Shown here: positions 6,690-12,217 of the stretch, piece after piece | How the letters are laid out: each line of letters begins with the position of its first letter | How positions within the stretch are numbered: the first letter of the stretch is position 1 | NCBI GenBank assembly: GCA_016234205.1 | Contig: JACRGN010000220.1 | Location: 1-12,217 of the forward strand | Length of the DNA: 12,217 bases | Reading direction: 5' to 3' | Source: Nitrospinota bacterium | Lineage (GTDB): Bacteria > Nitrospinota > Nitrospinia > UBA9942 | The notes under the pieces: model-generated | The model's input: only the letters and a program-made list of their open reading frames with translations | Told to the model about the DNA's origin: nothing | The model's database searches: none | Made by a program: the position numbers and the translations under genes

Positions 6690-7235
6690 ATGAAAATATG
6701 GAAATGGGGGCTATTGCTTGCCACAATCCTGATAGTCCCCTTATATCTGACCTTTACAGTCCTTCCTGACAGGGTGTATGCGGAGCATAATCATGAATCT
6801 CATGAACATCAGGCATTAGAATCCTCTCCTGACCATGAGATACTTGAGCCGAGAGTTCCAGCAGGTAAAATGGCAGAGACAAAGGCATTAAAGAATATTG
6901 TAGCGGTGAATGCAAAGACCCTATCAGAGGCAAGGGAGATATTTACGGGGAAAGGCACATGCTATACCTGTCATGGTGAGAAAGGTAAGGGTGATGGTGA
7001 AAATGCAGGCTCCATGAACCCCGCGCCAAGAGACTTTACATATACCCCCTGGCAGAAGTTAAGGACAGATGGTGAGATATTCTGGGCTATTACAAATGGG
7101 ACAGCAGGGGGAGAAAGCGGCATGCCTCCATTTGGTGATATGTTGAGTGACGAAGAGAGGTGGACACTTGTCAATTATATAAGAGAGTTTGGAAAAACTG
7201 GCGGCTTGGCAAATAACAGCAGCATAAAAAATTAA
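6690..7235 (+). CDS. Periplasmic monoheme cytochrome c, likely electron donor to NirK
   Basis: This 181-aa protein has an N-terminal hydrophobic signal or anchor (residues 5-25, cleavage plausible after A31 in VYA). A His-rich segment HNHESHEH (33-40) and a linker come next. A class I cytochrome c domain from about residue 78 has C91-Y-T-C94-H95 (FTGKGTCYTCHGEKGKGDG). The likely sixth ligand is M145 in ESGMPPFGDMLSDEERW, and the final helix is WTLVNYIREFGK. It should carry electrons on the periplasmic side. AAAGGAGGTGA lies 4 nt before ATG 6690. nirK follows after 23 bp in the same unit, so donation to the type-1 copper of NirK is the simplest role; passing electrons to the CuA enzyme downstream is also possible. 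The N-terminal histidines might bind copper, which is speculation. Confidence 0.92.
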   Translation: MKIWKWGLLLATILIVPLYLTFTVLPDRVYAEHNHESHEHQALESSPDHEILEPRVPAGKMAETKALKNIVAVNAKTLSEAREIFTGKGTCYTCHGEKGKGDGENAGSMNPAPRDFTYTPWQKLRTDGEIFWAITNGTAGGESGMPPFGDMLSDEERWTLVNYIREFGKTGGLANNSSIKN

Positions 7236-7258
7236 AGGTAAGGGAAGGAGGGTAATTT

Positions 7259-8248
7259 ATGAACAGGAAAATTAGGTTTGGAGTATTATTTCTAATTGGA
7301 TTGCTGGTTAATTTTGGTATTAGTAATGGCAGCTATGCAGCTGATGAAGTTGCAAAGTTGACAACAGCCCCTGCGGTTCCACCCGCACTTAATAGGGCAG
7401 GAGGGGCTAATGTAACTGTAGAATTGGAGACCGTTGAAAAGAAGGGTCAACTGGCAGATGGCGTTGAATATTCATTCTGGACATATGGGGGGACTGTCCC
7501 GGGTCCATTTATCCGTGTTAAGGAGGGAGATAACGTTACCTTTAGCCTTAAAAATAGTAAGGATAATAAGAATATTCATTCCATTGACTTGCATGCTGTA
7601 TCAGGCCAGGGCGGTGGTGCGAAGGCTACCCAAACCACTCCTAGTGGAAAGACATCATTTCAATTTAAGGCATTGAACCCTGGTATATATGTTTATCACT
7701 GTGCCTCACCACATATACCCACACATATTGCAAATGGTATGTATGGTCTGATTCTTGTTGAGCCTGAGGGAGGACTTTCAAAGGTAGATAAAGAATTTTA
7801 TGTAATGCAGGGTGATTACTATACTGCTGGCAAGACAGGTGAGAAGGGCGCACAGCCGTTCTCTGCAGAGAAGGCAAGGGCAGAACAGCCAACCTATGTA
7901 AAGTTTAATGCTATGGCTACACCGGGCAATATGAAGGCGAATGTTGGTGATACAGTTCGCATATATGTAGGGAATGGCGGACCAAATCTAACATCCTCTT
8001 TCCATATTATAGGTGAGATATTTGATAAAGTATATCCCCAGGGTGCTGTAGGCTCCGAGCCTGCAAAGAATGTCCAGACAACATCGGTTCCTCCAGGCGG
8101 CGCTGCTATTGTTGAATTCAAAATTGATGTCCCGGCTAATTATATTCTTGTTGACCATGCGATATTCCGTGCTATTGACAAGGGCGCTGTGGCAATCATT
8201 GAAGGTGCAGGTGCTGAGCAGCCCAATATATTCAAGCCTCTCAAGTAG
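7259..8248 (+). CDS. nirK: Copper-containing nitrite reductase, AniA-like class
   Basis: This 329-aa periplasmic enzyme reduces nitrite to nitric oxide. It has a Sec signal (to about A27-A28 in GSYAAD) and two cupredoxin domains. Type-1 copper ligands are H107, C148, H156 and M161; type-2 ligands are H112, H147 and H300. The catalytic pair is D110 (HSIDLH) and H249 (SSFHIIGEIFDKVY). The ligand loop is short (C148 to H156, eight residues) and followed by IANGMYGLILVEPEGGL, as in the Neisseria AniA-type class rather than classical denitrifier NirK. No extra cytochrome or cupredoxin domain is fused. GGAAGGAGGG precedes ATG 7259 by a normal spacing. It is co-transcribed with the upstream cytochrome c and followed by a terminator-like hairpin. 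Confidence 0.96.
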   Translation: MNRKIRFGVLFLIGLLVNFGISNGSYAADEVAKLTTAPAVPPALNRAGGANVTVELETVEKKGQLADGVEYSFWTYGGTVPGPFIRVKEGDNVTFSLKNSKDNKNIHSIDLHAVSGQGGGAKATQTTPSGKTSFQFKALNPGIYVYHCASPHIPTHIANGMYGLILVEPEGGLSKVDKEFYVMQGDYYTAGKTGEKGAQPFSAEKARAEQPTYVKFNAMATPGNMKANVGDTVRIYVGNGGPNLTSSFHIIGEIFDKVYPQGAVGSEPAKNVQTTSVPPGGAAIVEFKIDVPANYILVDHAIFRAIDKGAVAIIEGAGAEQPNIFKPLK

Positions 8249-8275
8249 GCTGTGGTTATAATGGTGGATATTTAC

Positions 8276-8301
8276 CCCCGCACATAAGTTTATGTGCGGG
8301 G
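8276..8301 (+). terminator. Terminator-like hairpin after nirK
   Basis: CCCCGCACATA (8276-8286) pairs perfectly with TATGTGCGGGG (8291-8301) around loop AGTT, 27 nt after the nirK stop. TTGATTTAT follows, a weak T-rich tail. Probably ends or attenuates the cytochrome c-nirK transcript. Confidence 0.65.
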
Positions 8302-8305
8302 TTGA

Positions 8306-8400
8306 TTTATCCCCCTTTTTCTCCCTTTTTTATGAACCCCGTAAGAGACCGAAGGTCTTACGGGGTGAAGGGGGAGGAAGGGGGGTCATCAATTTTTTTT
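8306..8400. repeat. Pyrimidine/purine-armed hairpin repeat after nirK
   Basis: The outer arms are CCCCCTTTTTCTCCC (8311-8325) and about 8368-8385 (GAAGGGGGAGGAAGGGGGG). They enclose an inner hairpin, CCCCGTAAGAGACC (8337-8350) against GGTCTTACGGGG (8354-8365) with a 2-nt bulge. It ends in a run of eight T at 8393-8400, so it could also act as a second terminator. It looks like the dispersed CCCCCTTT/AAAGGGGG repeats common in environmental genomes. Confidence 0.6.
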
Positions 8401-8411
8401 ATTATTATCTA

Positions 8412-8440
8412 TTGACAATTTATGATTTATGTCATAGATT
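8412..8440 (+). promoter_or_regulatory. Candidate porin promoter with overlapping TATGA-N6-TCATA dyad
   Basis: TTGACA (8412-8417) is a perfect -35 hexamer; 17 nt later TAGATT (8435-8440) is a modest -10. Across the spacer and -10 lies TATGA (8421-8425) - 6 nt - TCATA (8432-8436), a dyad with the geometry of CRP/FNR-superfamily sites (TGTGA-N6-TCACA). A factor bound there would block RNA polymerase. Regulator unknown. Confidence 0.5.
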
Positions 8441-8496
8441 TTAGCCATTATTAAATTTATCATTCTAAAATATTTAATTTAAAGAGGAGGTGGATT

Positions 8497-9783
8497 ATGA
8501 AAAGATATTTTTTTGTTTTCTTGGTCGGATTCTTTTTTGCATTATTTGTTACAGAGGCATCGGCGACAGAGGTAAAGGTTGGCGGAGAAATCAGGGTAAG
8601 GGGAGAAAGTGTTGGGAGTGATGGTCCTGGAACAAAGGGGATGGTGCTTCAGAGGACTCGTATAAATGTGGATGCTCAGGTAAATGAAACAGTGAAAGCT
8701 TATATACAGGTTCAGGACAGCAGGTCATGGGGCAGGGATGGAACAACAAATGGCACAGGCACCTCTGGAGATGAGACTACAACAATAGGGGCTACCGGGG
8801 GAACAGTAAAGGTAGATAATCGTGCTGACATTAAGCAGGCATATTTTCAGCTTGACAAAATCATTGACCAGCCCCTTTCAGTGAGGGTAGGACGACAGGT
8901 AATGGCATATGGGGAACATAGATTAATTGGTGGTTTTGAATGGTCAAACAATGCAAGGAGTTTTGACGCTGTAAAGCTCATGTATAATGCCGAGACCTTT
9001 GGTGTTGACCTCTGGTCAGCAAGGATTTATGAGACCTCTACCACCAGCAGCGACTCTGATTTTAATGGTATTTATGCTACTTATAAAGGCATCCCTTCTA
9101 ATACAGTTGACCTCTATTACCTTCAGGACACAGTTCCAAAGTCTGCTGTGAGTGGCTCTCCCAATGATGCCAATGACGCCAATAAAGGCAGGGATGTATC
9201 AACATACGGGCTTCGTTTGAATGGCAAGCTGGCGGACATGGATTACACCGGTGAGATAGCTTTACAGGGTGGGACCAGGACCAATACCGGGACAGAGGTA
9301 AAACAAGAGGCTTCAGCCTATGCTGTGAAGGCAGGCTATACCATACCTTCTGTGATGGGTTTAAGGGTCGGTGCTGAATACGATTCTGCAACAGGTGATG
9401 ACAGTGGTACGGCTGACAAGAAGGAGGACTTCCAGAACCTCTATCCTACCAATCATTATCTCTACGGTTTTACAGATGATATAAGCTGGTCAAATATGAA
9501 GGCATGGGCAGTTGTTGCGAGCCTGAAGCCGGTAGAGGGATTATGGCTTGGGGCTGAGTACTGGAATTATACAGCGGCTAAAGTTGCTTCAGGAGTATCG
9601 GATAATCTTGGTAATGAAATCAATCTTATGGCAAGGTATCCGCTCATGGATGCTGTCAAACTGGAGGCTACATGGGTCAGAAGGACAGCGGGAGAGGGGG
9701 GTGGAAAAGACTACTATGGTAATTCCCTCGCAAAGGATAAGATCAGTGACTTTATCTATCTTTCAGCTAATGTGGTGTTTTAA
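8497..9783 (+). CDS. Outer-membrane beta-barrel porin (alginate-export-like)
   Basis: This 428-aa protein has a Sec signal (MKRYFFVFLVGFFFALF..., cleavage near EASA-TEV). Alternating amphipathic strands run through the rest and it ends in a C-terminal Phe (FIYLSANVVF), the standard outer-membrane insertion signal. The block RADIKQAYFQLDK...VRVGRQVMAYGEHRLIGG...WSNNARSFDAV resembles AlgE/alginate-export family porins, which in anaerobes often serve as general or anion pores. Gly/Ser/Thr/Asp-rich stretches (about residues 83-100, and NDANDANKG near 224-232) look like surface loops. ATG 8497 is preceded by AGAGGAGGTGG. It lies between nirK and the CuA enzyme genes, suggesting a role in nitrite or other solute entry, but the substrate cannot be told from sequence. 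Confidence 0.85.
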   Translation: MKRYFFVFLVGFFFALFVTEASATEVKVGGEIRVRGESVGSDGPGTKGMVLQRTRINVDAQVNETVKAYIQVQDSRSWGRDGTTNGTGTSGDETTTIGATGGTVKVDNRADIKQAYFQLDKIIDQPLSVRVGRQVMAYGEHRLIGGFEWSNNARSFDAVKLMYNAETFGVDLWSARIYETSTTSSDSDFNGIYATYKGIPSNTVDLYYLQDTVPKSAVSGSPNDANDANKGRDVSTYGLRLNGKLADMDYTGEIALQGGTRTNTGTEVKQEASAYAVKAGYTIPSVMGLRVGAEYDSATGDDSGTADKKEDFQNLYPTNHYLYGFTDDISWSNMKAWAVVASLKPVEGLWLGAEYWNYTAAKVASGVSDNLGNEINLMARYPLMDAVKLEATWVRRTAGEGGGKDYYGNSLAKDKISDFIYLSANVVF

Positions 9784-9788
9784 TTAGG

Positions 9789-9801
9789 CTGCCTTCGGCA
9801 G
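9789..9801 (+). terminator. Short UUCG hairpin just after the porin stop
   Basis: CTGCC (9789-9793) and GGCAG (9797-9801) close on a CTTCG-type stable loop, 5 nt after the porin stop. There is no T-run, so it may be an mRNA 3'-end stabiliser or part of the adjacent repeat rather than a true terminator. Confidence 0.35.
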
Positions 9802-9809
9802 TAACACAC

Positions 9810-9859
9810 TGTAGGGCAGGGCTTTAGCCCTGCAAGCAAGCCTAAAGGCTTGCCCTACA
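9810..9859. repeat. REP-like cruciform with two internal hairpins
   Basis: The 50-bp element has an outer stem TGTAGGGCA (9810-9818) against TGCCCTACA (9851-9859). Overlapping it are two perfect 8-bp hairpins with 2-nt loops: GCAGGGCT/AGCCCTGC (9816-9833) and GCAAGCCT/AGGCTTGC (9836-9853). The outer stem and the inner hairpins share bases, so a three-way form and a two-hairpin form compete. The design is that of REP/BIME-type elements mobilised in trans by RAYT transposases; none is encoded here. Confidence 0.75.
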
Positions 9860-9907
9860 TTGAAATTTATTTTAATTAATTATTTTTTAGAGAGGAGGTG
9901 AAGGGAT

Positions 9908-10063
9908 ATGAACGAGGAGGGGAAGATATCAGGATGGCAGCTCTTATTTGATGATATTTCTATGTTGTTTTTTTTGGGCATAGTAATTCCAACGGTGTTT
10001 TATATAGTATGGGGGCTTATGGAGTATGCTAATGCTCCTACTGCTGTTATTACTGGACCGTAA
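9908..10063 (+). CDS. Small single-TM protein, probable accessory subunit of the CuA heme-copper enzyme
   Basis: This short frame reads 51 residues, beginning MNEEGKISGWQLLFDD and ending YANAPTAVITGP. One strong hydrophobic helix spans about residues 18-38 (SMLFFLGIVIPTVFYIVWGLM), with the charged N-terminus probably cytoplasmic. AGAGGAGGTGAAGG precedes the ATG by about 5 nt, among the best ribosome-binding sites in the window, which supports real translation. The CuA subunit II gene starts 21 bp after its stop. B-type (ba3) oxidases have a one-helix subunit IIa of similar size, so an analogous structural role is plausible. I recognise no specific family by sequence. Confidence 0.75.
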   Translation: MNEEGKISGWQLLFDDISMLFFLGIVIPTVFYIVWGLMEYANAPTAVITGP

Positions 10064-10084
10064 TTTTAATGGAGGGAGGAGAAT

Positions 10085-10612
10085 ATGGCTATAACATCAC
10101 CTGAAACTTATTGGTGGAAACCGGCTGATAAAGAAGAAAGGCTGTGGATTACAATAGCGATAGTCTGGTGTCTGATTCTGTTTACCATGATGCCGCTCTG
10201 GCATATAGTGGGTGGACAGAATCCTTCATTAGAGCCTTTGAAGATAAGACCGACGGATTATCAAAAGGTAAGTGATGCCTTTATAGAAAAGTATAAGATT
10301 GGGGAGGAGGCAGGGATACCTGTTGTCAAGCCGCCTGATGGGGCTGATGTATATTTGCGTGGGCAGATGTGGAACTGGATTCCGATACTTGAGCTTAAGA
10401 AGGGTGTGAACTATAAGTTCCATATATCATCAGTTGACCTGATGCATGGGTTTTCACTCATGCCGCTGGTCATGAATTTTCAGATAGTTCCCGGGCAGGA
10501 TAACATATTAAATTTAACACCCACTTCCTCAGGGACATTCCATATAATATGCAATGAGTTCTGCGGTATAAATCACCATACGATGGTGGGTAAGATAATT
10601 GTTAAGGATTAA
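10085..10612 (+). CDS. Heme-copper enzyme subunit II with CuA site (ba3/NO-reductase type)
   Basis: This 175-aa protein has one N-terminal TM helix (about residues 19-42) and a periplasmic cupredoxin domain that takes electrons from cytochrome c and passes them to subunit I. All CuA ligands are visible: H121 (DLMHGFSLM), C156, E158 (carbonyl), C160, H164 and M167 in IICNEFCGINHHTMVGKI. A single TM and short length are as in ba3-type oxidases and CuA-type NO reductases, unlike the two-TM subunit II of aa3 oxidases. GGAGGGAGGAG precedes ATG 10085. It sits between the 51-residue protein and subunit I, with the gap to subunit I filled by a hairpin repeat. Presence of CuA rules out cNOR/qNOR and cbb3, which lack it. 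Confidence 0.93.
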   Translation: MAITSPETYWWKPADKEERLWITIAIVWCLILFTMMPLWHIVGGQNPSLEPLKIRPTDYQKVSDAFIEKYKIGEEAGIPVVKPPDGADVYLRGQMWNWIPILELKKGVNYKFHISSVDLMHGFSLMPLVMNFQIVPGQDNILNLTPTSSGTFHIICNEFCGINHHTMVGKIIVKD

Positions 10613-10618
10613 TATTTA

Positions 10619-10656
10619 CCCCTCACCCTATCCTCTCCCCACAGTGGAGAGGGAAA
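10619..10656. repeat. CCTCTCC/GGAGAGG hairpin between subunits II and I
   Basis: CCTCTCC (10632-10638) pairs with GGAGAGG (10646-10652) around a 7-nt loop, preceded by CCCCTCACCCTAT. This is the same C/G-armed repeat style as at 1225-1285 and 8306-8400. It lies inside the presumed operon, so it may act as a partial terminator or set the subunit ratio through mRNA stability. Confidence 0.5.
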
Positions 10657-10689
10657 AAAGGAAGGGATTCTTAAAAGGAGGGATTAAAA

Positions 10690-12217
10690 ATGGCAGCAAA
10701 TGCATTGGAATTCAGAACCTGTCCCATAACAGGGAAGAAGGTCTATGCAACAACCCAGAATTTAATATGGATAAACGCAGTTACATCTGTGGTCTTCCTT
10801 CTGGTTGGTGGGTTAGCGGCTCTACTGGTGCTGTTGACAAGATGGCCTGCGGTCCATCTTCTATCAGCAGACTTATTCTATAGAATTCTAACTTTACACC
10901 CCATAGCCGCACTCGTTGCATGGATAATATTCTTTGAGGTGGCAGGATTGTATTTTGGTTGTTCGGTTTTGCTCAATTCAAGACTTGCTGCGCCAAAGGT
11001 TGCATGGCTCGCATATTTTCTTATGCTCATTGGTGCTGCAATAGTGGCTGTGCAGATACTCATCGGTAATGCGGATGTAATGTTTACATCATATATCCCG
11101 CTTCAGGCATCTCCATTATATTATTTAGGGGTGATTCTTTTCGCTGTTGGTGCCTTAACTGCATGCGGTATCTTCTTTGGAACTCTGGCAATAGCAAAGG
11201 CAGAGAAGACATACGAGGGGTCTTTACCGCTCGTTACATTCGGCTTGTCAGCAGCAGCAATAATTGCAGTCTTTACCCTTGCAAGCGGGGCCATAATTTA
11301 TATACCGACATTCCTATGGTCTATTGGGATAATAAAGAACATAGATCCTGCTATGTATAGGTTGATTTTTTGGGCTTTTGGACATTCTTCACAGCAAATC
11401 AATGTAACAGCAATGGTCTCAGTATGGTATCTATTAGGGGTGCTGACTGTTGGTTTAAAACCCGTTAATGAAAAGGTATGCAGGTCCGCATTTGTCCTGT
11501 ATATCCTTTTTATAAATATGGCATCAGAGCATCATCTCCTCACTGACCCAACACTTAGTCCTGCACATAAAATTGCTAACACATCTTACTTTATATATAT
11601 GGCTGCCCTTGCCAGTATGATTCATGCCCTGGCAATCCCGATGGCAGTTGAGGTTGCCCAGCGTAAGAAGGGATACACAAAGGGTGCTTTTGAATGGCTT
11701 ACAAAGGCACCATGGGGTGAACCTGGTTTCCCTGCCCTGATATTCTCCCTTCTCATATTCGGGTTTATAGGAGGAATCACAGGTATAGTAAATGGAACAG
11801 AACAGTTATCTATCAAGTCCCATAATACATGGGCAATGACAGGTCATTTTCATGGGACTGTAGTAGGCGGAACAACACTTGCCTTTATGGGACTAACCTA
11901 TTATGTAATCCCCCTTATTTTTAGAAGGGAACTTATTGGTAAAAAGTGGGCTACACTCCAGCCATATATATATGGTATAGGGCTTATTATCTTCACACTA
12001 TCGATGATTGCTTCCGGCACACTTGGTGTTCCGAGAAGACACTGGGATATTACCTTTGCCGACTCTATAATACCATTCTCCTTTGACCCCACGGCGATTC
12101 TCTTTGTAACTCTGACGGCATTAGGTGGTTTGCTGGCTATTATAGGAGGGGCAATATTTGTAGGGGTAGCTGTCCTCTCTGTATTTTTTGGCAGGAAGAT
12201 GGCTCCGAGTGAGGCAA
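10690..12217 (+). CDS. Heme-copper superfamily subunit I, probable CuA-type nitric oxide reductase (3' truncated)
   Basis: 509 residues are visible before the window ends; the frame is open to the edge. It is a polytopic membrane protein (about 12 hydrophobic helices). Low-spin heme ligands are H70 (LTLHPIAALVAW) and H388; the high-spin heme ligand is H386 (HNTWAMTGHFHGTVVG). CuB ligands are H232 (FWAFGHSSQQ) and H281-H282 (ASEHHLLTDP). The segment GTLGVPRRHWDI is typical of B-type (ba3-like) enzymes. The key departure is at H232+4: oxygen reductases have the His-crosslinked Tyr there (GHPxVY), whereas this protein has Q236. The residues before the His pair are S279-E280 instead of the usual W-x. 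Loss of the Tyr with CuA retained matches CuA-type NO reductases (sNOR/bNOR-like), reducing NO to N2O. AAAGGAGGG precedes ATG 10690. An atypical oxidase is the alternative. Confidence 0.85.
   Translation, partial: MAANALEFRTCPITGKKVYATTQNLIWINAVTSVVFLLVGGLAALLVLLTRWPAVHLLSADLFYRILTLHPIAALVAWIIFFEVAGLYFGCSVLLNSRLAAPKVAWLAYFLMLIGAAIVAVQILIGNADVMFTSYIPLQASPLYYLGVILFAVGALTACGIFFGTLAIAKAEKTYEGSLPLVTFGLSAAAIIAVFTLASGAIIYIPTFLWSIGIIKNIDPAMYRLIFWAFGHSSQQINVTAMVSVWYLLGVLTVGLKPVNEKVCRSAFVLYILFINMASEHHLLTDPTLSPAHKIANTSYFIYMAALASMIHALAIPMAVEVAQRKKGYTKGAFEWLTKAPWGEPGFPALIFSLLIFGFIGGITGIVNGTEQLSIKSHNTWAMTGHFHGTVVGGTTLAFMGLTYYVIPLIFRRELIGKKWATLQPYIYGIGLIIFTLSMIASGTLGVPRRHWDITFADSIIPFSFDPTAILFVTLTALGGLLAIIGGAIFVGVAVLSVFFGRKMAPSEA

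Noticed and set aside
9810..9859. tRNA-like cloverleaf
   Set aside because: It is only 50 nt with symmetric 2-nt loops, no anticodon loop or T-loop motif; REP-type palindrome instead.
10599..10883. Plus-strand open frame spanning the subunit II-I junction
   Set aside because: It translates the hairpin repeat and then an out-of-frame stretch of the subunit I gene.
10690..12217. NO dismutase (qNOR-like, oxygen-producing) for subunit I
   Set aside because: NO dismutases are single-subunit qNOR relatives; this protein follows a CuA subunit II and has B-type-like motifs.
10690..12217. Ordinary ba3-type cytochrome c oxidase
   Set aside because: The catalytic Tyr of the H-x3-Y motif is Gln. An oxidase cannot be fully excluded, but it is the weaker reading.

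Overview
The window looks like a piece of a free-living, anaerobic or microaerobic bacterial chromosome with moderately low GC. All recognised genes lie on the + strand. Tight cysS-rlmB linkage, many intergenic inverted-repeat elements and a copper nitrite reductase beside a CuA heme-copper enzyme would fit a Nitrospirota-like or related environmental lineage. That placement is inference; there is no rRNA or other taxonomic marker here.

Region 1 (1-2165) holds housekeeping genes: the 3' end of cysS, then rlmB, whose C-terminus reads through a repeat hairpin, then an exported FGE/SUMF1-fold protein that lacks the FGE catalytic cysteines. Region 2 (2166-5996) is sensory. It has a two-TM sensor histidine kinase with no response regulator in view, followed by a methyl-accepting chemotaxis protein with a single c-type heme motif (CQACH) in its predicted periplasmic domain. 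Both are flanked by large nested inverted repeats.

Region 3 (5997-8301) is a regulatory region and a two-gene nitrite reduction unit. The regulatory region has two GTTAC-N6-GTAAC palindromes 80 bp apart, a near-consensus sigma-54 promoter, and a structured leader carrying a 10-nt anti-Shine-Dalgarno sequence. The genes are a monoheme cytochrome c and an AniA-type copper nitrite reductase (NirK) with all copper and catalytic residues. A terminator-like hairpin follows.

Region 4 (8302-12217) holds an outer-membrane porin with its own candidate promoter and a palindromic operator, then a REP-like cruciform. After that come a 51-residue one-TM protein, a CuA subunit II and a truncated subunit I of a B-type-like heme-copper enzyme. 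Subunit I keeps the heme and CuB histidines but has Gln where oxygen reductases have the active-site Tyr (H-x3-Y becomes H-S-S-Q-Q). This points to a non-canonical CuA-type nitric oxide reductase rather than an oxidase.

Together, cytochrome c, NirK and the putative NO reductase would form a nitrite to NO to N2O respiratory module. It would be under nitrogen-oxide or redox control, with a heme chemoreceptor next door that may steer the cell along the same gradients.
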